Source: Parageobacillus thermantarcticus
GTDB taxonomy: Bacteria; Bacillota; Bacilli; Bacillales; Anoxybacillaceae
NCBI RefSeq assembly: GCF_900111865.1
Contig: NZ_FOJS01000023.1
Span: forward strand, 1 to 50,422
DNA: 50,422 nucleotides
Direction: 5' to 3'
The translations under genes were made by a program, and so were the position numbers. Of this stretch, positions 16,838 to 26,502 are shown piece after piece. A model generated the notes under the pieces. That model had not been told where the DNA came from. It did not search any database and was given only the letters and a program-made list of their open reading frames with translations. Numbering within the stretch: the first letter of the stretch is position 1; every line of letters starts with the position of its first letter.

Positions 16838-17293
16838 ATGAAGCAAAACTTCCAACGCTGGTGTCTCGTCGTTTTATGGTGTCTCGTCATTTATTGCTTT
16901 AGTGAATTTTCCCTGTTTACCGGTGAAAATACAAAGCGCGTATTAGAAGCAGTGCTGGCGTATTTGCCGTTTGGCCGTGGCGGGGATGGCACGTCGTCTC
17001 CGTTGAATTTTATCGTTCGGAAGCTCGCGCATTTGACGGAGTTTGGCATTTTAGCCGTGCTTGTCTGGCGGGCGCTTGAACCGATGCGTCTGGCGTATGT
17101 TGGCGCATGGATTTTTGCGACGGTGTACGCGATGACAGATGAATGGCATCAATCGTTTGAGCCGGGGCGCACCGCTACGCCAAAAGATGTGGTGATCGAT
17201 TCATGCGGAGCGCTCTTGGCCTTAATTGGCGTTTTTCTCTATATGCGCTGGAAGAAAAAGAATCATAATCCGGCAAAACAGGGCGTATTGTAA
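16838..17293 (+). CDS. VanZ-family membrane protein
   Basis: A 151-residue protein with four hydrophobic segments (about residues 8-24, 60-78, 85-105 and 120-140). The family signature is visible as FIVRKLAHLTEFGILAVLVWRAL and the following DEWHQSFEPGRTATPKDVVIDSCGALLAL. VanZ-like proteins are widespread in Bacillaceae; except for glycopeptide resistance in the original, their role is unclear. A short start-less ORF follows. Confidence 0.88.
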   Translation: MKQNFQRWCLVVLWCLVIYCFSEFSLFTGENTKRVLEAVLAYLPFGRGGDGTSSPLNFIVRKLAHLTEFGILAVLVWRALEPMRLAYVGAWIFATVYAMTDEWHQSFEPGRTATPKDVVIDSCGALLALIGVFLYMRWKKKNHNPAKQGVL

Positions 17294-17332
17294 TAGAAAA
17301 CAATTGTTGGCTGTTTTTCGATTAGGAAAGAA

Positions 17333-17530
17333 GTAAAAATAACAAGTTTTCTAGAAAAGGTAGGAGTCGCTGGTCATTTCTTTATTGCTGGCATGTTTGT
17401 CGGATTGCTGGTTATGCTTATCATTATGAGCATGATGTTTCGTCGCCAAACAACAAACAAGCAGATAAACGCAGCATTGGAACGAGAGAAAAAGATAGGG
17501 CTTCCTGTGCGTTTCGCCGGAAGCCTTTAG
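17333..17530 (+). pseudogene. Small membrane-protein frame without a usable start codon
   Basis: An open frame of 65 codons ends at TAG 17528. It encodes KITSFLEKVGVAGHFF, a hydrophobic segment (about 25 residues, rich in Met, Leu, Ile and Val), then a charged tail RRQTTNKQINAALEREKK. An AGGAAAG lies at 17324-17330, but the codons after it are GTA AAA ATA; no ATG, GTG or TTG occurs before an internal ATG at 17393 that lacks a ribosome-binding site. A GTG-to-GTA change in the start codon would explain this. It may be a recently inactivated gene or use a rare start. No homologue was recognised. Confidence 0.4.
17499..17528. terminator. Weak terminator between the small ORF and the oxidoreductase gene
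   Basis: A 7-bp perfect stem GGCTTCC (17499-17505) / GGAAGCC (17519-17525) with a 13-base loop lies between convergent genes. T-rich sequence follows on both strands (TTTAGCTTTT on plus, CCTATCTTTTTC on minus). Confidence 0.6.
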
Positions 17531-17533
17531 CTT

Positions 17534-18517
17534 TTATTGATCGGCAGGAAAAATGATCCCTGTTTGTTTGCGCGCCTGCTCGATCAGTTCGATCGTTGCC
17601 AACGAATGCTCATGCGAATTGACTTCGGATTCGCGTTTTCCATTTTTGATCAGCTCGATAAACTCTTTCACTTCGTAATACATCGGATGCTGTTCTTGCG
17701 GGACGGTAATATCTTCTGTGCGCCCATCGCGGTAGCGAATTTCCACTTTTGCTGGCGTATGAATCGCGTCGATGAGAATGCTTCCGTCTTCTCCTTGAAT
17801 TTCCGCAGGCAGATAGGAGTTTGTAATTTTCGAATACATGACGATGGCGTCCATATTCTCATAAGTAAAGATAATCGTCCCTTCGCCGTCCACGCCCGAT
17901 TCGAGCTTCAAGCTGCTTGCTTGCAGGATGTTTGGTTTTCCAAATAAGACGACCATCGGATAAATGCAATAGACGCCGATATCCATTAGCGCGCCGTTGG
18001 AAAAAGCAGGGTTGAACGCGTTTAACACCGTTCCTTGTTTATACGCGTCGTAGCGTGATGAATATTGGCAGTAGCTGGCGAAATAGCGGCGTATTTTCCC
18101 GATTTTATGCAAATGTTCGCGAACCGCTTGAAAGTTTGGAAGCAGTGTCGTTTTCATCGCTTCCATTAACACGACGCCATTGCGGCGGGCCGCATCGATC
18201 ATCGCTTTTACTTCTTTTGTATTCGACGCCATCGGCTTTTCGCATAGGACATGTTTGCCGTGGTTCATAAGCAAAATCGCCTGTTCGGCGTGCAGCGAAT
18301 TGGGGCTTGCGATATAGACGGCATCGATGTCATTGCTTTTCGCCAGTTCCTCAAGGTTTGTAAACGTCCATTTTGCCCCTGTTTTTGCCGCAAACTGTTT
18401 CGCTTTTTCGTCTGTCCGCGAATATACGGCGGCCAGCGCGAAGTCTTCCACCTTTTTTGCCGCTTCGATAAACGCTTCCGTAATCCAGTTTGTGCCGATG
18501 GTGGCAAATCGAATCAT
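17534..18517 (-). CDS. yulF: Gfo/Idh/MocA-family NAD(P)-dependent oxidoreductase
   Basis: A 327-residue oxidoreductase. The N-terminal Rossmann domain starts ATIGTNWITEAF rather than the usual GxGxxG; the family's EKP motif appears in LCEKPMASNTKE (near residue 95) with the catalytic-region Lys. The C-terminal alpha/beta domain carries GALMDIGVYCIYP, which holds the usual Asp and His-position residues (here Tyr/Cys). The whole reads close to B. subtilis YulF, whose substrate is not firmly known; the symbol is by recall. The start follows GGGGAGGGACAGCG. It appears to be a single-gene unit. Confidence 0.82.
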   Translation of the reverse strand: MIRFATIGTNWITEAFIEAAKKVEDFALAAVYSRTDEKAKQFAAKTGAKWTFTNLEELAKSNDIDAVYIASPNSLHAEQAILLMNHGKHVLCEKPMASNTKEVKAMIDAARRNGVVLMEAMKTTLLPNFQAVREHLHKIGKIRRYFASYCQYSSRYDAYKQGTVLNAFNPAFSNGALMDIGVYCIYPMVVLFGKPNILQASSLKLESGVDGEGTIIFTYENMDAIVMYSKITNSYLPAEIQGEDGSILIDAIHTPAKVEIRYRDGRTEDITVPQEQHPMYYEVKEFIELIKNGKRESEVNSHEHSLATIELIEQARKQTGIIFPADQ

Positions 18518-18725
18518 CGCTGTCCCTCCCCGTTGATCGTAACTATACTATTTTATCGTTCGCACAGTTCAATCGGCAACCATTAGAGGCGCGGAAGAAT
18601 CCGTAGCAAAGACGATCCAAATTAGCTGTTTTTCGCTTTTGTTTCGAGTAGCCGATTATTTTTTTGAAATAAAATAGATAGCAATGGCAGTACATTTTTC
18701 TATAAAAGACGGCTTTAGATGAATA

Positions 18726-18754
18726 TTGACATGGAATAAAATGTATATTATGAT
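18726..18754 (+). promoter_or_regulatory. Near-consensus sigma-A promoter far upstream of the E2 gene
   Basis: TTGACA (18726-18731), 17 bases, TATGAT (18749-18754). It is the best promoter between 18518 and 19009 and points at the E2-E1 operon, but would leave a leader of about 250 bases. Confidence 0.7.
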
Positions 18755-18760
18755 AAAAAT

Positions 18761-19009
18761 AATTAATAAAAAATTCTGAATATTAATATATTTCGTTGAG
18801 AAGGCAATGGCGGATCAGAAAGTTAAACATATTTTTTGTAATCGTTTATTAGAATTGTTCTTCGTTAAACAACGTCTCCACAAAATCACATCTAGATGAC
18901 CGCCCTCCATTTTTAGGTCTGCAACAAGTTTGTCCCACATATATTCACTTCTAGAACGATACTACACTATTTTTTCACAAAATGGAAACGGAAAAGGGGA
19001 TTATTACAT
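18761..19009 (+). other. Long untranslated leader or degenerate region before the E2 gene
   Basis: About 250 bases without a credible coding frame lie between the promoter and the E2 start. I see no known riboswitch, no T-box and no strong terminator. Short frames on the minus strand could be remains of an older element, but nothing is recognisable. No sigma-L (-24/-12) promoter motif was found, although bkd-type operons in Bacillus often use one. Confidence 0.35.
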
Positions 19010-20212
19010 ATGCGTTACGAATTTAAATTGCCGGACATCGGCGAAGGATTGCACGAAGCGGAGATCGTTCGTTGGTTTATTCAAGAAGGTGATGAAGTCG
19101 CCGCAGATCAGCCGATCGCGGAAATTCAAACAGATAAGGCGATGGTGGAAATGACAACGCCAGTAGCGGGCAAAGTAGTCGCGCTTGCCGGACCGGAGGG
19201 GACGACGGTAAAAGTTGGCGAACCGCTTATTATTGTTGACCAGCAACAAAGCGCCGGATATGAAAACGCTTCCGAAAAATCGAAAACGGGGCAACCAAAA
19301 AAACGAGTGATTGCCGCGCCGTCGGTACGGAAGCGGGCGAGGGAAATGGGCGTTCCGATTGAAGAAGTGGAAGGAACGGGAGAAGGCGGAAGGGTGACGT
19401 TTGCTGATTTAGAGCGGTACGCAAAAGAGCGCGAGTCTGCATCGAAGGAAGCAGCCCCAGCGTTAGAAGCAGCCGAGTCGAAAACGGATCGCCGGCACGA
19501 AACAGCCGCAAATGAAGAACGCATTCCGATTCGCGGGCTGCGGAAAAAGATCGCGGAAAAAATGGTGAAGTCGGCATACACTGCTCCGCATGTGACAGGA
19601 ATGGATGAAATCGATGTGACGAAACTGGTGGAGATTCGCACAAGTCTTGCCAAACAACTGGAAGCGGAAGCGATCAAGCTGACATATTTGCCGTTTGTCA
19701 TTAAAGCGGTGACGCGCGCGTTAAAGGAGCATCCGATATTTAACGCAACGATCGATGAAGAAACAAGCGAAATCGTACTAAAGAAAGAATGCCATATCGG
19801 CATTGCCACGGCGACGAAAGAAGGGCTTGTCGTGCCGGTCATTAAGCACGCCGATCGAAAATCGGTTCGCGAGCTTGCCGTTGAGATTGCTGAGCTTTCG
19901 GAAAAAGCGCATCGCCATACACTGCGCATCGACGAACTGCAGGGAAGCACGTTTACGATCACGAATACAGGCGCAAACGGCGGCTGGTTTGCGACGCCGA
20001 TCATTAACTATCCGGAGGTGGCGATTTTAGGCGTTCATGCGATTAAGCGAAAACCGGTGGTAATTGGCGAAGAAATTGTCGTTCGCGACATGATGGGGAT
20101 GTCGCTCACGTTTGACCATCGCGTCATCGACGGAGAACCAGCCGGGCGGTTTATGCGGATGGTTGCGCGCATTTTGGAGCATCCAGAACAGCTGTTATTA
20201 GATGTTCGTTAA
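19010..20212 (+). CDS. Dihydrolipoamide acyltransferase (E2) of a 2-oxoacid dehydrogenase complex
   Basis: A 400-residue E2 core subunit. One lipoyl domain spans residues ~3-78 with the lipoylated lysine K43 in IQTDKAMVEM. The peripheral-subunit-binding domain lies at ~103-140 (APSVRKRAREMGVPIEEVEGTG). The catalytic domain from ~170 ends with the active-site His370 and Asp in DHRVIDGEPAGRF. It carries the acyl group from E1 to CoA. Which oxoacid is used (pyruvate, acetoin or branched-chain) cannot be told from E2 alone. The gene leads an operon E2-E1alpha-E1beta; the usual order in Bacillaceae puts E1 first. The ATG is preceded by GGAAAAGGGGATTATTACAT. Confidence 0.9.
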   Translation: MRYEFKLPDIGEGLHEAEIVRWFIQEGDEVAADQPIAEIQTDKAMVEMTTPVAGKVVALAGPEGTTVKVGEPLIIVDQQQSAGYENASEKSKTGQPKKRVIAAPSVRKRAREMGVPIEEVEGTGEGGRVTFADLERYAKERESASKEAAPALEAAESKTDRRHETAANEERIPIRGLRKKIAEKMVKSAYTAPHVTGMDEIDVTKLVEIRTSLAKQLEAEAIKLTYLPFVIKAVTRALKEHPIFNATIDEETSEIVLKKECHIGIATATKEGLVVPVIKHADRKSVRELAVEIAELSEKAHRHTLRIDELQGSTFTITNTGANGGWFATPIINYPEVAILGVHAIKRKPVVIGEEIVVRDMMGMSLTFDHRVIDGEPAGRFMRMVARILEHPEQLLLDVR

Positions 20213-20228
20213 ACGGAGGGGAAAAACG

Positions 20229-21308
20229 ATGTTTGATCAAAGCCAATTGCAATTTGAGATGATACAGCTGCTTGATGAAAATGGGAATGGCGATGAAAAA
20301 GAATTGGCGTCTTTTTCCGATGAGTTTCTTGTTACGCTGTACCGTTGGATGCGCAAAGCGAGAGTCATCGATGAGCGCTTGTTAAAAATGCAGCGGCAAG
20401 GGCGGATTGGCACATACGCGCCGTTTAGCGGACAGGAAGCGGCGCAAATCGGCAGCGTGCTAGCCCTAGAAAAAGATGATTGGATTTTTCCAACGTACCG
20501 GGAAATCGCTGCCTGTTTGGCGCACGGGCTGCCGCTTGCGCAAATTTTCCGTTACGTGAGAGGTCATTTGTCTGGCGGAAGAACTCCGGAACATTTAAAT
20601 ATTTTTCCGATTCAAATCATTATCGGCGCACAGACGCTTCACGCGACGGGCTGCGCTTGGGCGACGAAGCTAAAAGGGGAAACGCAAGTATCGGTCTGCT
20701 ATTTCGGCGACGGAGCGACATCGCAAGGCGATTTCCATGAAGCGTTGAACTTTGCGTCCGTTTACCAAGTTCCGGTCATCTTTTTCTGCCAAAACAACCA
20801 ATACGCCATTAGCGTTCCTGTGCATAGGCAAACGGCAAGCCGGACGATCGCGCAAAAAGCGGTTGCATACGGAATGAAAGGCGTGCTTGTCGATGGCAAC
20901 GACGCGCTTGCCGTGTACAAAACGATGAAGAAGGCGGTCGATGCGGCGCGAAACGGCGAAGGACCGATTCTGATTGAGGCGTTGACATACCGATTGGGGC
21001 CGCATACGACATCGGACGACCCGACAAAATATCGAAACGCGGAAGAAGCGGAGCAGTGGAGAAGCAAAAAAGATCCGCTCCGTCGCTTGCGGGTGCTGCT
21101 CGAGCGGCGCGGGATTTGGACGGAAGAAAAAGAGGAGGCATGGGTCGCGCAAGTGAACGACGAAGTGACGGCGGCGTATGAAGAAGCGGCGGCGGACGAA
21201 ACCGGCTCGATTGTCGATGCATTTAACTATGTGTACGGAAAGCCGAGCAAACTCTTGCAGGAGCAGCAAGAAGATGCGCGGCGAAAACGAAAGCAAGAGG
21301 TGAAATAA
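20229..21308 (+). CDS. 2-oxoacid dehydrogenase E1 component, alpha subunit
   Basis: A 359-residue thiamine-diphosphate-binding subunit. The ThDP motif is clear: GDGATSQGDFHEALNFASVYQVPVIF followed by QNNQYAISVP (residues ~160-200). The early part RMQRQGRIGTYAPFSGQEAAQIGS-type sequence and FPTYREIAACLAHGLPLAQIF match PdhA/AcoA/BkdA-type E1alpha. The ATG at 20229 follows GGAGGGGAAAAAC; a longer reading from 20202 would overlap the E2 end. Its overall look is nearest to pyruvate-type E1alpha, but it is clearly a paralogue, not the main pdhA. The stop is one base before the E1beta start. Confidence 0.9.
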   Translation: MFDQSQLQFEMIQLLDENGNGDEKELASFSDEFLVTLYRWMRKARVIDERLLKMQRQGRIGTYAPFSGQEAAQIGSVLALEKDDWIFPTYREIAACLAHGLPLAQIFRYVRGHLSGGRTPEHLNIFPIQIIIGAQTLHATGCAWATKLKGETQVSVCYFGDGATSQGDFHEALNFASVYQVPVIFFCQNNQYAISVPVHRQTASRTIAQKAVAYGMKGVLVDGNDALAVYKTMKKAVDAARNGEGPILIEALTYRLGPHTTSDDPTKYRNAEEAEQWRSKKDPLRRLRVLLERRGIWTEEKEEAWVAQVNDEVTAAYEEAAADETGSIVDAFNYVYGKPSKLLQEQQEDARRKRKQEVK

Positions 21309-21309
21309 C

Positions 21310-22287
21310 GTGGCGGAAAAGACGATGATTCAGGCGATTAATGAAGCGATGCGGCAAGAAATGGAGCGCGATGAGCGCGTGATCGTTTTAGGGGAGGATG
21401 TCGGAAAAAATGGCGGCGTCTTCCGTGCGACAGATGGCTTGCTCGAACAGTTTGGCGACTGTCGCGTGTTTGATACGCCGCTTGCCGAATCAGGTATCAT
21501 CGGCACATCGATTGGCTTGGCGGTGAACGGATTCCGTCCGATCGCGGAAATCCAGTTTCTCGGTTTTGTCTATCAGGCGATGGATCAGCTTGCGGCACAG
21601 GCGGCGCGCCTTCGTTTTCGCTCGGCGGGGCGTTTTACATGCCCGATTGTCGTGCGCAGTCCATACGGCGGAGGGGTGCGCACACCGGAACTTCATTCCG
21701 ATGCGCTTGAGGCGCTGTTTGCGCATTCGCCGGGGTTGAAAATTGTTATGCCATCCAATGCCTTTGATGCGAAAGGGTTGCTTATTACGGCCATTCGCGA
21801 TGAAGATCCCGTTTTATTTTTAGAGCCGATGAAATTATACCGCGCTTTGCGCATGGAAGTGCCGAATGAGCCATACGAAATTCCTCTTGGGAAAGCGCGC
21901 ATCGTTAAAGAGGGGGAAGACGTGACGATTATTTCGTGGGGAGCGACGGTTCCGCTTGTCGCGAAACTGGCGGAAGAGATGACAACGCAAGGAATCGATG
22001 CGGAAGTGATCGATCTTCGCAGCTTACAGCCGTTGGATATCGATGCGATCGTGCGGTCAGTGGAAAAAACGGGACGGGTGATGATTGTTCATGAAGCGGT
22101 CAAAACGAACGGGTTCGGCGCGGAAATTGCCGCGCTGATTAGCGAACGGGCGCTGTTCTCGCTATCGGCGCCGATCGTGCGCGTTACCGGTTATGATACA
22201 CCGTATCCGGTTCCGTCGGTCGAAGATGAGTGGCTGCCGAACGCCGCCCGCATCGTCGAAGGGGTACAAACGCTTATGCGCTACTAA
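21310..22287 (+). CDS. 2-oxoacid dehydrogenase E1 component, beta subunit
   Basis: A 325-residue transketolase-like subunit that completes the ThDP active site with E1alpha. Typical stretches are VIVLGEDVGKNGGVFRATDGL, AESGIIGTSIGLAVNGFRPIAEIQF, RSPYGGGVRTPELHSD with the active-site His, and the C-terminal VHEAVKTNGFGAEIAALI. It starts with GTG at 21310, one base after the E1alpha stop, with AAGAGGTGAAATAAC as its ribosome-binding region. No lipoamide dehydrogenase (E3) gene follows, so the complex must borrow E3 from another operon. Confidence 0.91.
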   Translation: MAEKTMIQAINEAMRQEMERDERVIVLGEDVGKNGGVFRATDGLLEQFGDCRVFDTPLAESGIIGTSIGLAVNGFRPIAEIQFLGFVYQAMDQLAAQAARLRFRSAGRFTCPIVVRSPYGGGVRTPELHSDALEALFAHSPGLKIVMPSNAFDAKGLLITAIRDEDPVLFLEPMKLYRALRMEVPNEPYEIPLGKARIVKEGEDVTIISWGATVPLVAKLAEEMTTQGIDAEVIDLRSLQPLDIDAIVRSVEKTGRVMIVHEAVKTNGFGAEIAALISERALFSLSAPIVRVTGYDTPYPVPSVEDEWLPNAARIVEGVQTLMRY

Positions 22288-22305
22288 CAAAAAAGGGGGA
22301 TCGCG

Positions 22306-23670
22306 ATGGGACTTTATGAAGATCTATTGGAACGGATTGGCGACCGCGAACGGGTGACGGTGAACGAAACAGTTCTCGAACAGCATAGCAAAGGAATTGC
22401 TTATCATGCGCCGAGAAAGCCGGATGTCGTCGTGTTTCCGAAAACGGCGGCGGAAGTGAGCGATGTGTTGTCTTATGCGAATGAACGGCGCATCCCGGTC
22501 ACCCCGTTTGGAGCGGGAAGCAGCTTAGAAGGGCATATTATTCCCGTTCAAGGCGGCATCACGCTCAACCTTACGATGATGAACAATATTATTGATATTC
22601 GCCCTGATGATTTTTTGGCGATCGTCGAGCCGGGAGTAACGCGAATGCAGCTGAATCAAGCGTTGAAAAAATACGGTCTGTTTTTCCCAGTTGACCCGGG
22701 AGCGGACGCGACGATCGGCGGGATGGCGGCGACGAACGCGAGCGGCACAAACAGTGTCAAATATGGCGTGATGCGCGATCAAGTGCTTGGGCTTGAAGTC
22801 GTGCTCGCCGATGGGAAAATTGTTCATACCGGCGGAATGGCGGCAAAATCGTCAGCTGGTTATGATTTAACGGGGCTGTTTGTCGGCTCGGAAGGAACGC
22901 TGGGCGTGTTTACGCGCATCATTGTTCGTCTTCATGGTATTCCGGAAGCGACGAATGCAATCAAGGCAAGCTTTCCTACGTTAGCGGCGGCGGCTGAGGC
23001 GGCAGCGGCGATTTTGAAGGCGGGTGTGTCTCCGGGAAAAATCGAACTTGTCGATGAGCAAACGATCCAAGCGGTTAATCAATACAAGCAGACGAATTAT
23101 CCAGCGGCGCCGACGTTGTTTATCGAATTAAGCGGCAGCGCGGCGAGCGTAAAAGACGGAACGGAACTTGTCAAAGAATTATGCGCCGCGGAAAACGCCG
23201 TGTTATTTGAAACGGAAGACGATTCTGGCGAGCGCGCTAAGTTGTGGGAGGCGCGCCATCATGCGGCGTTTGCCATTCAGGCGGCTTATCCGGGGAAAAC
23301 GATGTTGTCCACCGATGTATGTGTGCCGCTTTCCAAGCTGCCGGAAGCAATTGCCGAAACGCGGAAGCTTGTCGAGGAATACGGAATAACGGCGGCGATT
23401 TTCGGCCATGTCGGCGATGGCAATTACCATACCGTTCTTGCTTTTGCTCCGTCTGACGCTGAGGAAGTGAAACGCGTTGAAGAAATGAATGCCCGCATCG
23501 TCCGCTACGCGTTATCCCATGGCGGTACGTGCACGGGCGAGCACGGCATCGGCATCGGCAAGCGCCATTTCTTATACGAGGAGCATCGCGATTCCGTTCC
23601 GCTCATGCAAGGGATTAAGCGGCTGTTTGACCCGAACGGCATTATGAATCCGGGAAAAATTTTCTTATGA
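22306..23670 (+). CDS. FAD-linked 2-hydroxyacid oxidase/dehydrogenase (GlcD/D-lactate dehydrogenase type)
   Basis: A 454-residue flavoprotein with an N-terminal PCMH FAD-binding domain (residues ~35-215; VTPFGAGSSLEGHIIPVQGGI and PGADATIGGMAATNASGTNS) and a C-terminal FAD-oxidase domain (~220-454; FGHVGDGNYHTV and HGGTCTGEHGIGIGK). Family members oxidise D-lactate or glycolate and pass electrons to the respiratory chain. The gene lies 18 bases after E1beta with GGGGGATCGCG before the ATG, so it belongs to the same operon. If the substrate is D-lactate it would make pyruvate for the dehydrogenase; that link is inference. No GlcE/GlcF partner is present, which favours a single-subunit D-lactate dehydrogenase. 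Confidence 0.86.
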   Translation: MGLYEDLLERIGDRERVTVNETVLEQHSKGIAYHAPRKPDVVVFPKTAAEVSDVLSYANERRIPVTPFGAGSSLEGHIIPVQGGITLNLTMMNNIIDIRPDDFLAIVEPGVTRMQLNQALKKYGLFFPVDPGADATIGGMAATNASGTNSVKYGVMRDQVLGLEVVLADGKIVHTGGMAAKSSAGYDLTGLFVGSEGTLGVFTRIIVRLHGIPEATNAIKASFPTLAAAAEAAAAILKAGVSPGKIELVDEQTIQAVNQYKQTNYPAAPTLFIELSGSAASVKDGTELVKELCAAENAVLFETEDDSGERAKLWEARHHAAFAIQAAYPGKTMLSTDVCVPLSKLPEAIAETRKLVEEYGITAAIFGHVGDGNYHTVLAFAPSDAEEVKRVEEMNARIVRYALSHGGTCTGEHGIGIGKRHFLYEEHRDSVPLMQGIKRLFDPNGIMNPGKIFL

Positions 23671-23676
23671 TGTTAC

Positions 23677-23713
23677 TTCCCCGCTGATTGATATCCAGTG
23701 GGGAATTTTTTTT
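23677..23713 (+). terminator. Terminator of the E2-E1-oxidase operon
   Basis: A 10-bp stem with one G-T pair, TTCCCCGCTG (23677-23686) / CAGTGGGGAA (23696-23705), followed by eight T. Confidence 0.9.
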
Positions 23714-23833
23714 GGGCTATTCAAGTAACGTCTTGTTACGCGTAGGAAACAAATTTTTTTCGGTTTGTGCGAATTACGGAATTTTGGCAACATATTTACT
23801 TTTTATGGGGAAACCCGTTTATTTAGTAAGTAG

Positions 23834-25300
<1,467 letters not shown>

Positions 25301-25323
25301 GCGTTTACCGGCTGTTTTCCGCA

Positions 25324-26061
25324 TTACATAAGCGGCCCGTTCAGCATCCGGTACATCTCTTTTGCCAAGCTTTCCAGCAAGTAAATGACCGGAATTTGCG
25401 TCGTGACATTCGTTTGTTCAACAAACTCGGTATTGACGTAATACGTTAAGTTGTAATCCGAGATTTTTGCCAAGGAACAATGTTTGCGGTTGGTGATGCT
25501 GATGATGGTGCTCCCTTTTTCTTTTAAGCGGTGGACCTGCGATAGCGTATAGGACGTTTCGCCTGATACGGATAAAGCGATCGCCACGCAGTTGTTGAAA
25601 TAATGGCCGTAAATCGGGAAAAACGGATCTTTAATGTAAACGGAAAACTTTTTCAGTGCGGAAAAATAGCGGGAACCGTATTCCGCCAAAATGCCAGAGC
25701 TGCCGGAACCGACGAAAATGACGTTGTCGGCGCGGGCGATCACGGCCGCCGCTTCGCGGATCGTCTGCTGGTAATCGGTTTTTAAAGTCCGCTCAAAAAA
25801 TTCGGCGAGCGTATCTTGGGCGTTGGTGATGAAGGACCGCTCGTTTTGCTGCAAATATAGTTTCAGTTTCGTTTTAAACTCGGAAAAGCCGTCGCAGCCC
25901 ACCTTTTTGCAAAAGCGCAAAATTGTCGGCGGCGAAACGTGCACCGCTTCCGCAAGTTCGCGGATGCGCATATACACTACTTCATTGGCGTGTTTCGTGA
26001 CATAGTTATAAATGATATAGTCCAATTCGGAAAAACGGGCGATTTGTTCGGGTGTAAACAT
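25324..26061 (-). CDS. RpiR/MurR-family transcriptional regulator
   Basis: A 245-residue regulator with an N-terminal helix-turn-helix (residues ~1-75; VVYMRIRELAEAVHVSPPTILRFCKKVGCDGFSEFKTKLK) and a C-terminal SIS sugar-phosphate-binding domain (~105-235; VGSGSSGILAEYGSRYFSAL and ALSVSGETSYTL). Members sense phosphorylated sugars and control nearby catabolic genes; here the likely target is the GH1/GH4 beta-glucoside genes. The start follows GAGGTGTTATT. It is convergent with the GH1 gene, and the stops are 23 bases apart. Confidence 0.88.
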   Translation of the reverse strand: MFTPEQIARFSELDYIIYNYVTKHANEVVYMRIRELAEAVHVSPPTILRFCKKVGCDGFSEFKTKLKLYLQQNERSFITNAQDTLAEFFERTLKTDYQQTIREAAAVIARADNVIFVGSGSSGILAEYGSRYFSALKKFSVYIKDPFFPIYGHYFNNCVAIALSVSGETSYTLSQVHRLKEKGSTIISITNRKHCSLAKISDYNLTYYVNTEFVEQTNVTTQIPVIYLLESLAKEMYRMLNGPLM

Positions 26062-26117
26062 AATAACACCTCGGTTTGATTGCTTTCAGCAGATTATTTT
26101 TTATTCATTATAGCATG

Positions 26118-26348
26118 CCGAGCGGGTGCAAGCTCATCCAGCAAATCAAATCGTTCGGACTCGCTGCAGCCGAAGCGGCGGTAACCGTCGATTATCAAAC
26201 GGCCCTTGTCGCGATGGCTATTCATCCGTTTGTTCCGTCGGATACAGCCGCCAAACAAATTTTCGATGAAATGCTGGAGGCCCATCAAGAGGATTTGCCG
26301 CAATTTTTCCAAAAACAAGCGGCAGTGTTAATAACAAGACTTTATTAG
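26118..26348 (+). pseudogene. Remnant of a GH4 6-phospho-glucosidase (C-terminal ~75 codons)
   Basis: The frame reads PSGCKLIQQIKSFGLAAAEAAV... then YQTALVAMAIHPFVPSD, AAKQIFDEMLEAH and LPQFF, which is the C-terminal end of LicH/CelF-type NAD-dependent family-4 glycosidases (normally ~440 residues). The N-terminal NAD-binding part and the catalytic residues are absent, and nothing upstream encodes them; the region in front is the rpiR promoter region. It is therefore a truncated relic. Its terminator is still present directly after the stop. Confidence 0.72.
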
Positions 26349-26397
26349 AATCTGGCTCAAAAGTCATAAAATATGGCCTTTCGAGCCAGATTTTTTT
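26349..26397 (+). terminator. Terminator after the GH4 remnant
   Basis: A 10-bp perfect stem AATCTGGCTC (26349-26358) / GAGCCAGATT (26383-26392) with a long A/T-rich loop and a T tract. It insulates the sugar-sensor operon that follows. Confidence 0.85.
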
Positions 26398-26502
26398 GTT
26401 CTCTTTTCCGCTTTTGCATGGAAAAAGGGATTAGACCGATGGCGCAAAAAGCATGTACAATAACATTAGATCATCATGTCTGACCAAAAAAGGAGGTCGC
26501 CT

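Noticed and set aside
18518-19009. Sigma-L (-24/-12) promoter for the dehydrogenase operon
   Set aside because: No TTGGCAC-N5-TTGC-like motif was found; the visible promoter is of the sigma-A type.
19126-20004. Minus-strand frame of 292 codons across the E2 gene
   Set aside because: Antisense of a clear E2; Ser/Thr/Ala-rich composition typical of shadow frames.
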